From positions 1 through 64,000 of the forward strand of contig CAJNDS010002645.1 in NCBI GenBank assembly GCA_905221605.1: a DNA stretch of 64,000 bases, read 5' to 3'. The notes below the pieces were generated by a model. The model saw nothing but the letters and a program-made list of their open reading frames with translations. It searched no databases and was not told the DNA's origin. The position numbers and the translations under genes were made by a program. Below are positions 1 to 11,393 of the stretch, piece by piece; the first letter of the stretch is position 1; each line of letters begins with the position of its first letter. The DNA comes from Symbiodinium natans (Eukaryota; Sar; Dinophyceae; Suessiales; Symbiodiniaceae).

Positions 1-430
1 GGTTCCAAAAAACCATATGGTTTAAAAATTTTTAACCAAAAAATATTAAATTAATATATTATTCATAAAATTCACGTCTTTTAATTTAATTGGGTAAATT
101 ATATGGTCTTTTGGCGTATTAATATGGGGGCTATTATTCTTCATAATTAATTTCCAATAAGAATCATATAAAAATCGAATTGACAACTTAAGAATAAAAT
201 CCACGTATTTATTTACATCTTTATTCTTACTATTATATTGAAAATTTCCGATGCCAATATCATTCAATATCAACCTTTCTTAGGGATCGACCTGAAAATA
301 TTCGCTCAGAAGAATAGAAATCTCTCTAATACTAAGCCATGATACAATACAAGGAATTTGAGAAATATATATTCCAAATAGAAGCCAAAAGAAATACATA
401 TATCTTTTCATCGTAAAGTCCTATAAAATC
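1..430. other. AT-rich block of foreign composition, possible organelle-derived insert
   Basis: This block is far richer in A and T than the GC-rich DNA that follows. On the minus strand it holds two adjacent open frames, about 43 codons (roughly 289-420, beginning MKRYMYFFWLL) and 75 codons (46-273, beginning MILNDIGIGN), both rich in Ile, Asn, Lys and Phe. I do not recognise either. The sharp composition change suggests an insert from an organelle or other AT-rich source, or an assembly join. The left end runs off the window. Confidence 0.4.
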
Positions 431-921
431 CCCATATATATGGGGTCCCCAGGGACTCCACTCTCTTTAGAAAGGTTCAAACCTTATCCACGACAACCAA
501 TTAACCCACGATGTTGGAGCCATCCTCAGCCGATCGTCCCGGCAATTCCCATCCCATATGAAGATCGCTATGAGCTCGTAAAAAGATGAAGGTAGCAAAT
601 CCAACCCTAGCACTAGCTTCGCTACGCGGACATCCGGGGATGGGGCAGAAGAAGGATCCATTCTTCATCTTTTCATTTTTCTGGGATGCTTCGTATAGTT
701 GGAGGTCTCATTATGTACAAGCCTCGGTGGAGATCAACAGAAATGCGAAGGATTTGATACAAAGGATCCATTATCAGAATCATCCTAGACATGCTCCCCC
801 TAGTGGGGAGCCGCACAGCTTTCATCCCGCAGGGCATGTGATTCTCTACGATGACACTTTCTGCGGAATAAGTGATCAAAACGAGAGTGGCGCCAAACAC
901 ACACCCCAAGTCTAGATTCAA
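431..921. other. Unrecognised open-frame block, open on both strands
   Basis: The segment is open on both strands: a 109-codon frame on plus (586-915) and 64- and 82-codon frames on minus (467-661 and 673-921). It lacks the telomere-like degenerate repeats typical of the rest of the window, so it may belong with the AT-rich block to its left. I could not match it to a known plastid, mitochondrial or nuclear gene. Confidence 0.3.
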
Positions 922-1119
922 CGTTCACGGCTTTCCTTGCAATCTGTCAAGTAGCCCCATGGAATAGCCGCCCCTAGGAAGAGGCCTGCCTCTTCGGCAG
1001 CAGCCCTAACATGAGTGGGAGCATAGGGCCATCTAGATTCGCCCTAGACCCTGACAACCCTGCGTCCAACCAAGCTTAATTACCCCCTTCGCTCCAAAGT
1101 GGCCCCGCCGCACAAAGCA

Positions 1120-1960
1120 CAGCAGTCCGTGGGCGTGTTCGCCCCCTGACATACCTGCTGTGGAAACAAACGAAAAGAAACATGGACGCTGGCAGTTTGA
1201 AGCTGCTTGTCTGAATTGTGGAATCAAACTGCCAGACCAAAACTGGGCCGAAGCACCGGAGTCCTGAGGCGATGGCCTTCCTTACTTCGAGCAAGCGAGC
1301 CACGAAGCTTTCAGGGGGTCTTCGGAGTGTGCCTTCGGGGCACGCAGAACGGCGTCACAAACAGGGCTTTGCCAAAGCAGTTGCCCTGTCCGCGGTCCAT
1401 CCGCATTCAAACTAACAGACGAAAACTGGGCCGAAGCGCCAAAGACACTTGAAATACATGGATGCTGGCAGTTTGAAGCTGAATGTCTGAATGTCTGAAT
1501 CAACGCACATGCAGACTGGCTGCAACAAACATGTATATATATATATATACATATGCATATACACACATACATACAAGGCTCTTCCAGGGCAGTTGCCCTG
1601 TGCCCGGTCCATCTGTTGCATTCAAAATGCCAGACCAAAACGCGGCCGGAGTCTTGAGACAATGGCTTTCCTTGCTTCAAGCAAGCGAGCTTGAATCTTT
1701 CAGCGGTGCATCCGGAGTGTATCATCCGGGCATGCGGAACCAGATGGGCCCCCGGGAATACTTGCACCCATGAAGATGCGCACCTCTTGCGCACCAATTT
1801 CACTAAGGAGCGGAGGGCTGTCTAGAGTCGAGATGCACCAAGCTCGCGCCCTTCGCTCCCACTAAAAATCTCAAAAGCCGAACAATGCACAGCAGTTCCC
1901 TGAAGTATCTGCTGTGGGAGCAAACTTGAATTCTAATTGCATGGGCGGGGGACGCTGGCA
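1120..1960. repeat. Imperfect local repeat, two to three copies
   Basis: A unit containing GACGCTGGCAGTTTGAAGC and then GCCAGACCAAAAC...TTCC TTACTTCGAGCAAGCGAGC appears near 1180-1320. It recurs diverged near 1453-1720, and its first part appears again near 1890-1960. A short (TA)n/(CA)n tract (about 1530-1575) interrupts the second copy. The ORFs in these units look incidental. 1960-2770 shows nothing I can support. Confidence 0.55.
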
Positions 1961-3000
1961 TGCGGAAGCTTAGAGTAGCGTAAGCGTGGAATAGGCTGCG
2001 CACGATTTCAGTGGTTTGGACAAGAGAGGCTCTTCCGTTCACTGACAGACTGCGGGCGTAGTCTGTCGGCATTCATCTTGAGCAGGCCGATGGCGCCCGC
2101 AATATGCCTGGTGGGCGAGCCCTTTCCGAGGGTTTTGCAGTGCCCGTTGTGACTTCAATCTTGGTTCTCCCCTTGAAGAGCCTTTCGTCGGATTTGTGTA
2201 TCCTCTCGACGCTTTCCTTGACGGATGTTCTTTCCAAGATGGTGGTCTGACAGGGCCTAAGACGAAACAAGCCTAGAAACCTTGGCTGGCTTAGCTTGAA
2301 TGAGCCTGCAGAGCCAATGATCTCCAAAGACGCGCACCCAGGATCTCGAAGTACTCTTCGTGCTTCTTCAACCTTCTACAAGACCTTCCGAGGGTCCCAA
2401 TACGCACTCCACACGACCGCGGCCTCACCGGAAGATGCCGAAACACAGCAGCGTGAGTGGGATGAGCATCCTGGCAACATCGTCCCTAAACCTCTCCAAG
2501 CCACAGCCTCTCTGGGTTCGACTGATCGGAGTTCCAAGTGCTCAGAACCAGAAACCCCAGCTTTCAGCTCTGCCCTAGACACACTCCGAGAAATTCATCC
2601 GGGGCCTGGAGAACGTCGGTTCCGAGGCTCCCGAGGTCTCCGGCAGTAAGAAGCCAGAGGACGTGCTCGAGCTCGAGACCGATGTGAAGAAGCTCACCGT
2701 AAAGTTCTCTGTGCTGTTGTCCTGCGCTCTCTCTCCCCCTTGCATCCGCATGATGCTCGAAGGCTTAAACTACGTCGTCGCCCAACTTCCAAAAACTAAA
2801 GCCGTGACAAAGTCCTGAACCATGCACCCCGAAGCAAGGTGGGTGCAAGAGCTTCGGGCTTTCAAGGGCTGCTGCAGCGCTTGGAGGGCTTGGGGTTCAA
2901 AGAGCGTGCTTATGGCCGGATTCCTTGAACAGGAGCGGACCTGAACAAAACACTGAAACTCAATCTGCCCTGTGCAGGACGGGCAGTGCTTTGGCCTCGG

Positions 3001-3134
3001 CAGATGCTGCGCTTGCGGTGGTAGTTGTGGTAGTAGTGGTGGTGGTGGTCGTTGTCGTCGTTGTAGTTGTGGTTGTGGTTGTCGTTGTAGTCTCAGGCAC
3101 ATTGCAAGAGCATGTTAGACACCTTGCATCATGA
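3001..3134 (-). CDS. Threonine-tract exon, mucin-like
   Basis: Read on the minus strand, 3091 down to 3017 gives 25 consecutive Thr codons. They use all four synonyms (9 ACC, 7 ACA, 5 ACT, 4 ACG). The tract is preceded by a Cys-containing stretch (LTCSCNVPE) and followed by an Ala/Ser-rich stretch (ASAASAEAKALPVLHR). Mixed synonymous codons argue for selection on the protein rather than a slipping trinucleotide repeat. Thr tracts like this are heavily O-glycosylated linkers in secreted proteins, and the window has two other minus-strand genes of this style (35-45 kb and 51-53 kb). Exon ends were not fixed. The plus-strand reading would be poly-Val, which is unlikely. Confidence 0.5.
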
Positions 3135-4730
3135 GGAAGTGCCCTGCCACGGAGCTACCAAGCTGTCTCCAAAGTCAACTGCGCAGCACAGCTGAGATGG
3201 CGGCTGTGGTCGTGGTGATGCCCTTGGCTAGTTTCCAGAGCCACCATGCCATCACTTTGACATGATGATGATACATAGCACTTCTGCAGGGCTCCCGAGC
3301 AACTGTGCCATAATTCTTTTCTTTTTTTAAATTCATCCGATGCTTTTCGCGCAAGATTCTGCAGACAGGCGCGCACGGGGAGGGACCCGGATCTTCATTC
3401 GACGTGTAGGGAGCTATGGAGCTCTAGAAGCCCTGAGACTGAGAACCCAAGGCTGCGACAGCCCTCCTCTGAGCCCCCCTGAGCCCGCAACCGCTGGACA
3501 CCCGGACTCGAAACCTGAAGCTCTGCTGGCAGCTGAGGGGCAAGCTTCGCCTGTCAGGATGCGAGAAGTGTGCTAGCTATTTGCTTGCCTGGAACCCTCA
3601 GCCGGGCCGCTTTGATTCAAGAAGACTAAGACTAAAACCTGAAGCCCTAATCCTAGACCTTACCCCCTAAGCCTCAATAAGAAGAGACAAGCTGCTTTTA
3701 GAGGTTTCCGACGAGGAACCCGAATTCCTACAAGACATGTCGCAACATCAGAGCGGGCTCGTTCTGCTCGTCCATACACCTCAATGAGAGCCTCCATCTG
3801 CAGCCAAAACACACCCTGAACTTACCCCAAGTAGCCGAAACAACCCCTCCGACACCACTCACCCAAAACCTTGAAGAGTTTAGCCGCGTGACTTCCCCAG
3901 CCCTCGTGACGCACCTGCTTCTTGGCCTCCACTGTGGCAGCACGGGTCGTGATGGTCTTCTTCGTGTTCGACACACTGACCCCGGCCTCTCTTGTTTGAA
4001 GGCTCAGGCTTCTGAATTGAAAGATTTCATGTAACCTTCACGGGCTTGGGGTTAGAGTTCGGGATTGTGAGGGCGCTGGGGTTGAGGATTTAAGCTTTTG
4101 TTCATTTGGGGAGACAGTGCTTGGAAGGCCCCCTGTAAATGTCAAGGGCTTTTACTGTCTACCGAACTACCGAAGTGGAGCCTGCATGTCGGTGCAACGA
4201 CAAAACTTCGAAACCTCATATGCCCGGCCCCCGCGAGCCAAGCTGGATTTCTAGTTGGCCATTAACAAACAACACATCATGTTGAAAGCCTTCGTAAGTC
4301 CCTGATCCAAGCTTGGAAAGCTTGTGAGCCTTGCAACCTCCTCCTGCATTTCCGCTCTAAGGGCGTTGAAGATTTCAAGGGCGTGTAATTAAGCTTACAT
4401 GAGCCGCGCCGCACAATTTCGAGGGTGTCCAGAGTGCAAGTCACAGTACAAAAACTTGCTCATTCGACATACAGCCTTCGTTTCTCATCGAAAAGAAATG
4501 CGGGGCTTTTTTAACAACTAAAGCAATAGCTCCCAGAAAACTTTGGGGTGAGCCAGCTAGCAGAATCAATCGCAAGCATGGTCCTGATGTTTTTGGGGCC
4601 GAAGGCTTGCATCAAATGAGACATCGCAGGCCCTGGTCCTTAAGTTTGCTGTTTCCGGCGATTGATCTCGAAGTGATCAAAATCTGCAAATCAAATTCCC
4701 AAGCAAATTTCCATGAACATGCGATGTGTG
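3135..4730. other. No supported gene
   Basis: Mixed degenerate CCCTAAA/TTTAGGG-like low-complexity DNA. The short ORFs on both strands show no convincing exon signals. Confidence 0.4.
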
Positions 4731-4732
4731 TG

Positions 4733-4797
4733 AATATATATATATATATATAAATATAAAAATAAATAAATATGTATATATATATGTATATATTGTC
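4733..4797. repeat. (TA)n-rich microsatellite
   Basis: An alternating TA tract with AAATA interruptions. ORFs through it are simple-sequence artefacts. Confidence 0.85.
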
Positions 4798-4809
4798 ATG
4801 TGTACACAT

Positions 4810-5115
4810 ATGCGAAGCTGGAGGTTTGCATTCTTTCCGCGGATATCAAGGAGATTGCGGTGGGGGATGACTGCCTCATACACGGCAGGTAACTCGAAAG
4901 GTTTCTCAGAGCAGGTACCTCCAGGTTGTTGACCCGACCACTTGAGCCGGTCGAAACAAATCGCCCGCCCCCCTCTCCATAACTACATAAGAGCAACCCT
5001 TCTTTGGAGGCACCGTTGGACAGTTGGACCTGATATCCAAGATTGCTGGGGAAATTATCCTGAGGCATCTCGGATCTTGGCTCCAACCCGAAATTGAGCT
5101 GTTGAAAAACATAAA
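4810..5115 (-). CDS. Hypothetical exon
   Basis: A minus-strand open frame of about 100 codons with ordinary protein composition (for example EPRSEMPQDNFPSNLGYQ and GGGRFVSTGSSGRVNNLEVP). It ends at the (TA)n tract, which would lie in the next intron. No domain is recognised. The other minus frame and the plus frame are also partly open, so frame choice rests on composition alone. Confidence 0.3.
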
Positions 5116-5329
5116 CATCAACTCCCAACCCTCAACCCTGCTTGCGACAGCCCGGTGCCTGCGCGTCGACTGTACCCACCGAGCTAAGGGCACTTGTCAG
5201 GCCCGCACTGTTGCTCTTGACCTGCAGCAGATGCTGCTAGTTGGGTTGGGGGGTGGCCGTTCAGGGTTTTGGTTTTGGAGTGTAAAAGTGTACTGGTTGA
5301 GGGCGTCTGCTTGCTGCTCATGCTGAAAC

Positions 5330-5667
5330 TAGGCTGTGCATGGGCTGGTTCGCAGAAACGCGCACATCCACTTCTGCCACCTGTCACAAGCCGTCTGAAC
5401 TGTGAAGCAGCCCCATGAAAAAATGAACATTGCAGTAACATTTGATGCTGGTTCATACAATTGAACTGATGCCAGGACTGATGAAATATACAAGATATTA
5501 TAGGCAGTGCGTGTGTTTGGAGGCTTTGTGATCAAATAAAGTAAATGGCATTTGATGAACGGGCTCTTGTTGCAAATGCTGCTGCACATAATCCACGAGA
5601 TGGTCATGGATTTGGTAGAGGTGTATGACTTCTTGAAAATTGTGATGACACTCTCAGTGAACCGCAA
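5330..5667 (-). CDS. Weak hypothetical ORF
   Basis: A 112-codon minus-strand open frame rich in Ser, Ile and Thr with several Cys. No splice sites of note and no family recognised. It could be chance. 5690-6410 holds nothing I can support. Confidence 0.15.
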
Positions 5668-6417
5668 ACCGCAAGCATACTCCTTGGCGCAATCCCCCTA
5701 GCAAGCCCAAGACCCTAGCAAAACGGTGCTGAGGATTTCCGGCCATGCAACCACATTGGGGTGTAGGGCGTTGGGCCGTGGGCAGCCTCTTTCTTCAGCA
5801 TCTCGGCCACGCTCGACGGAGCTACGCGCGTGACTCCTGCAAAAAACTGACTTTATAAAGGTAGGATTGAGGCAGGGGACGTTGAAACTGCATAGGGCAT
5901 CATGTCCGGGGCTGTGCTGATGCTGCAGAAGGCCCCATAAAGAACGCCCCTACAAGACGCCCTTCGCACCCACACAATCCCGAACAGCATGCCAACATAT
6001 GCCAAAATGCCGAAGCCCAAACACTGCCCTGAGTCAAAACCCCCGCGGGTCCGGTCCTTTGTTTGTGACCTCGAACCTCAACAGGGCACTCGACTCAAAA
6101 GAGAGGGAGGTTTAAGGTGGCAGCTTGCAGGGTGCCCTGCCCACACTGGGTGCAATAAACGAACCTGGACCCCAGCCTTCACCAGAAGCTCTACAGCCCC
6201 GTCCTAAACCTTATAAGCAACCAAACGCCCCAGAAATCCCAAGGAGCCCAAGTCCATCCCGAAGCCGGGTGTTTAAAAAACAAGCAGTGGTGGGTGTTGG
6301 AGGGTTTTGAGGAAAGCCTGCGGCCCTATACAGCCTGACTAAAGAAACTACCCAGCAGCAGCCCTGAAAGCTCTACCCAAACTTCAAGTACTTTAAAAGC
6401 CCCCAAAACAACTGCAC

Positions 6418-6528
6418 CGCCGAGAAAAGTTGCCAGGGGACGAGACCACGGCCCCAGCACTTTGCAGGCCCCGGCGCTTGGACAAGCGCCGGCCACTGCC
6501 CTTCTTCAGGGTCAGACTCGTCTGAATC
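6418..6528 (-). CDS. Hypothetical internal exon (37 codons)
   Basis: Acceptor CCAACTCCAAG precedes the exon and donor GTGCAGTTGTTTTGGGG follows. The 111 nt between them are exactly 37 codons in phase 0. The peptide begins with an acidic run (DSDESDPEEGQWP) and ends CWGRGLVPWQLFSA. On the plus strand the flanks are C-rich on the left and G-rich on the right, the signature shared by other exons here. No family recognised. Confidence 0.45.
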
Positions 6529-7364
6529 CTTGGAGTTGGTGTGAGGGTGGTAGGGGACTTGGCGGGCTTGCAGGTTTTTGTAAATTAGTAGGGCCTTGGC
6601 AGGGCTTCGAAGCAGTATGAGGCGGGGTGAGATTCCCCGTGTAGGCCACTTGGGCTGCAGGGGTTTGCGACTGAAGGCCTCGAGGGTTTTGTAGGCTGCG
6701 TGGTAGCATTGAGAGCTTTTCAAGCCAGGGCTCCCCTCTGGCACCTGGAGTTCACCGTTGATCTTGACCCGGGCATCTTCCTAAAGTTGCGAGGTGTTGT
6801 GAGGGCTGCGGAAGGGTGAGGGTTAGGATTAGGGCGATCAAGGGGTTTGAGGATCGAGGGTTGGTATGGAAAGAAAGGCGCCGCTGGCCCTTGAGAATCA
6901 AGCCATCCTACTCATTGAATGCGAAGGGTGTCGACTCTTCAGTCGTCCGGTGTCAAAAGGCCTGGGGTTTTAGGGTGGTGCTGCGCCAGAAACTTACCAG
7001 GGGGCCCTCGTCTCAAGGTCTCAATGAGGCACCCCTACTTGCCGTCAACTGTCAACCGCGTAAGATCCCTCCCACCTTTCTTCAAAAAAAAAACCGCGAG
7101 GCGCATAACAGTGAAGAGTGTCGGGGTCTGGGGAAGGGAGATGCTCGAAAAGCCTACGTTCTATCGAGCTGAACATGCCAGGCACCTCAAATCTACCTTG
7201 CAGCTGGATACGGCCATGCCTCGAAGACCCCCAACCCCAAGACCCTCTGCACATCCTGAGCTTCTCAAACCTCTTCCCACAGGACCCTAAGCCCTGAACC
7301 CCAAACATGCCCTAAACCCTCAAACTCCAACATGCTCTCTGGATCCTACTTCTACAACCCTTAC

Positions 7365-7500
7365 GGCAAGACCATTGCTAGAACCTTCTTGCCCCTGTTC
7401 TTGCCGAAGTTTCCACCGAGCCGGTCGCATCTGTGCCGGTCCTTGTGAAACTGGTGTGGTTCGAGGTGCTGCACCACTCCACTGCCACACTCCAGACCCA
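7365..7500 (-). CDS. Hypothetical exon with GTAAGG donor
   Basis: The minus-strand frame (ECGSGVVQHLEPHQFHKDRH, then a Lys/Arg-rich NFGKNRGKKVL) runs into a good 5' splice site, CTTGCC followed by GTAAGGG. The upstream end is not fixed. The basic, His-rich peptide is not recognised. Confidence 0.4.
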
Positions 7501-7978
7501 CGTTTAAACGTTTAAAGAAATAAAAGCCATGAAGACCTTCGAACATCCCGAAAGCCCTAAGCGACTTTGCGTGAGCTTCGGGAACCACGTGTCTCAGGAT
7601 TTGGGACTTGGGGGACTCCTGAAGTCCGCCATGGATTATCCAGTCCATGAGGCTCTGCGCAGTTCGAGGGTTCCCCCAAACTCGGGGAGTTTGGAGGTTT
7701 GCTTCCGCATCTTCGTTGCAGCGGTTCTCGGGGGGCTTGATGGTCTTGACGGTCCGAGTGTACGGCTTCGGAGCTTCAGGATTCTCGGTAAATCGTGAAG
7801 GTTTCTTTGACACGGTCTAGGACCTGGGAGATCTCTAGCTGGGTCTGGATTTCTTGTCCTGACTTGCGGCGAGCTGCGAGTCCAGCATCAGGAACCTCGG
7901 GTGAGGTCGGAGATGTGCTTTACAGCCAGCTCATTTCCCGATGGCTTCCTCTCTAGGAGTTTCAGATCTCTCGAGGCC

Positions 7979-8029
7979 CCTAAACCCTAAACCCTAAACC
8001 CTAAACCCTAAACCCTAAACCCTGAACCC
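7979..8029. repeat. (CCCTAAA)n telomere-type array
   Basis: About seven units of CCCTAAA with the last units degenerate. It forms an inverted pair with the TTTAGGG array at 8139-8212, with a 101-bp open segment between them. Confidence 0.95.
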
Positions 8030-8034
8030 TATAC

Positions 8035-8135
8035 CTTCCGCAGGCCAGGCATGCCCGAAGCTGCCAGACGCAGGAGCCACAAGTGCAAACGCAGCTCATG
8101 CTTGCATCCAGAAAACGAGTCAATCCGGAGCTGGT
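8035..8135 (-). CDS. Putative short exon between inverted telomere-type arrays
   Basis: On the minus strand, an intron ending in CCCTAAACAG precedes the segment and GTATAGGGTTCAGGGTTTAG follows it, so both splice sites lie within or beside the repeats. Two of three minus frames are open, one of them Cys-rich (SMSCVCTCGSCVWQLRACLA). The plus strand also offers an acceptor (CCTTCCGCAG) and donor (CTG/GTCTGT), so strand is inferred only from the neighbouring exons. Confidence 0.35.
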
Positions 8136-8138
8136 CTG

Positions 8139-8212
8139 TTTAGGGTTTAGGGTTTAGGGTTTAGGGTTTAGGGTTTAGGGTTTAGTGTTTAGCGTTTAGG
8201 GTTTAGGGTTTT
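8139..8212. repeat. (TTTAGGG)n telomere-type array, inverted relative to 7979-8029
   Basis: About nine TTTAGGG units, two with single changes (TTTAGTG, TTTAGCG). Confidence 0.95.
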
Positions 8213-8388
8213 AGAGCCCGAGGGGCACTGTGGAGGTCTCCTTCTCGGTGCTGGCGACGGCCGTGGTGTTGCTGGCGCCTGCGCCGTAGAGATCCTGTCA
8301 GCTTCCCACGGCACTAAGCTGCCCACGCTGCTCAAATCTGAAGCCTAAGCAATGAACTTGAAGGCGCCCTCCCCCGAACCCCTTGAGC

Positions 8389-8449
8389 CCGGTGTCCTTG
8401 CACTGCTTCCATGTGGGGATGTGCGTTCCAGATGGGCCTCAGACAGGCT
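8389..8449 (-). CDS. Putative 61-nt exon
   Basis: A strong acceptor (TCTCTGTGTTGCAG) precedes 61 nt, followed by a possible GC donor (ACCGG/GCTCAAGG). Two frames are open (SLSEAHLERTSPHGSSARTP or ACLRPIWNAHPHMEAVQGHR), so the frame is undecided. Confidence 0.3.
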
Positions 8450-9344
8450 CTGCAACACAGAGACATTTGAGAGGGTTACAGGGGGTTGATGGCTTGAGGG
8501 TGCTTTGGGGATTTGTTGCCCAGTCCCGAGACTGCAGCTAGCAGGAGCCGACCTGGACCCACGTCTCATGAGCATACTTTAGGGAGACCATGTGCAGCCC
8601 GAAGCTCCTCAGCCTCATGCACCAACCTTCCAGACCCAAGAACAGGCGATAAATGAGCTGCGCTAGCTTCGGCCTCCTTAGTTCGTTTCAATCTCACGTT
8701 CAGCCCGCCGGGAGCAGATACAGTAGGTGGCCCGGCATCGCTGCATGTTCTGCCCCGGCAGGCACTTGCCAGGCTTCACACAGCCTCGGGGACTTCCGTG
8801 TCCGGGGGGGCTTTCGATGGCTTTCGACCCGGTGCAGGCGGTGCAGGGCTGTTGGATTCAGAGGTTTAGGGATGAAGACGGCTTTCGGGCTGGTGCCTTG
8901 ACTTCTTGCTGTTCGTTCTCGTCTTCTTGATGGAACTTATGAGAATTTATTACACAAGGGGCTGATGGACTCCGAGATGAAGTCCCCGGTGCTTGACAGG
9001 TGTGTCCTTGGACGCTTGGATTTGGGGAATGCCCGTCGCCCAAAGCCCCAGACTCACCCAAGAAAGGGCATCTCGCAGCTTGGGCTCTGGATGCACGTCC
9101 TGTTTCCCTGCTCCTCCTGCATCGGAGTGCAGGGCTTGGGGCAGCTGTTGAGCAAGACACCTGTCAGCAAAGGAGGGCATCCAGGGTGAGCAGGGCTTAT
9201 TGGGACTTCTGCTTTCTTCAGGGCCCCAGGCCCCAAACCTTCGACTCCCAAGCCCCTGATACCTGAAACCCCCATCCCAAAACCCAACACCCTTAAAACC
9301 TTAAGGTGACTTTGTGGATCCTTCAGGCGCGGGTGCGGGTGGGA

Positions 9345-9370
9345 GGGGGGGGGGGGGGGGGGGGGGGGGG
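9345..9370. repeat. Poly-G run (26 nt)
   Basis: The longest of many homopolymeric G or C runs in the window. The rest of 8450-10390 has only short ORFs on both strands and degenerate repeat sequence. Confidence 0.95.
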
Positions 9371-10390
9371 TGGGGTGCTCTGTGATCTCTGCACTCCGGG
9401 ACTTGGAGCCGCAACCGTTGCACTGCTTTGGATCTGCGTTAAACTCGCAAGCTGAGAGCCCTAAAGCAAGGCGCCGCTGAACTTGGGGGTGCAGTAGTCC
9501 TGATTGGCATCCTTAGCGCTTGTGACTAGCCATATCAAGCTTGGGAGTGTTTTTAGAGAGTTTAGAGCAGAAGGCGTAGGATATGGCTTCGTCCCCCCCT
9601 ATACCCCAGTGCCCCAAGGCCTTTTCCTAGAGCCACCTCAGTGCCCAAATTAACAACCCCACGCGTGATGTACCAGCCAATGGTCTGGAGGACCAGTGCC
9701 AGGCCGTGCAAAACAAGACGCCACGACACCATGACACAAAGGAACCCAAACCGAAAACTCAGTAGCTGAAACACCCTGCTTTTCATCCGGAAACCCGACA
9801 AGCGCCGGAAGAAAGCTGAGGGGCATTCGGATCTGCGCAGGTGAGCCTTGGACAGCTTCTTACGGGCCTCAATACTTGCTGTTTCGGTAAGTTACGGACT
9901 TAAGGAGTGCAGGGTGCAATTTGTGGGGTTCTGGGATGCTTTGGGGTTTTGGGATTGAGTTGGAGGCTTGGGACTTGGAATGGAATGTTTGCTTGGGTTA
10001 AGGCGGTTAATGGCTGTGTGGCTGATTTTGGGCTCCAGTGTTCGGGCCTCTTTTCCTGAGTGGTGATTGACGTCTTTATTTGATGCATATGAGTTTGTTG
10101 CAGGAGGGTCAACCGGAATCTTCTCAACATATTCTGCAGGTTAAACCCAAACTTCTCAAGTCCCAAACTGTTCGAAATTGCGGGCTGCAGCCGGGGGACG
10201 TGTTTTTGCCGCAGGGACATCTCACTCCCTGGTTCACGCACTGTGTGGTGGTGTTGGCAGGCTTGCCTGGCATAGCAAACGTCGGACGGGCTAAACGACG
10301 AACCCCACCAACCATGCATGCCCTTGCAAGACCCGAAAGAGGCTATTTCCTAAGCCCGGCCCGAACTTACCCTTAAACCCTAAAGAGCAC

Positions 10391-10567
10391 CGATGTTACT
10401 GTACACCCGAATTCAGCCCCCAACGTTTGGTTGCCTTTGGAAGTGTAGTCGAGGACATCGCACTGCTTTTCTGCTTCGCCGCAAGGGCACACAATGGAGG
10501 CCCTCGACCTCAGCACATGCGAGCCAAGCTGTTGAGAACCGTCAAAGCTCGGGCTTCGCGACAGTCC
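10391..10567 (-). CDS. Hypothetical Cys-containing exon (59 codons)
   Basis: Between an AG acceptor (GTATGTGCGAG) and a GT donor (ACATCG/GTGCTCTTTAGGGTTTAAGG) lie 177 nt, exactly 59 codons in phase 0. The peptide has four Cys and one glycosylation sequon (VCPCGEAEKQCDVLDYTSKG, then NQTLGAEFGCTVTS). It looks like part of an extracellular domain. The following intron starts with TTTAGGG-like sequence. No family recognised. Confidence 0.55.
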
Positions 10568-10767
10568 CTCGCACATACCCCCCAAATGTGCAGGTAGTTC
10601 GGAGCTTTGCATTCATCACCGCCGGGCCTGTATGCGGACATTCAAGGCTTTCTCAGTAGGCTTGCAGCTTGGGCCCATGAATTGAGCCACACTAAAATGG
10701 AATTCGGGCCACCAAGCCTGAAGCTCCAACCCTGGGGAGCCCCCTCAACCTCCGCCCACAAAAATAA

Positions 10768-11393
<626 letters not shown>

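Noticed and set aside
467-921. Plant or plastid gene fragment
   Set aside because: It has an organelle-like feel, but I could not match any known plastid or mitochondrial protein or RNA, so no identity is claimed.
7979-8212. Chromosome end
   Set aside because: Arrays are short, internal, occur in both orientations and recur across the window, so they are interstitial.
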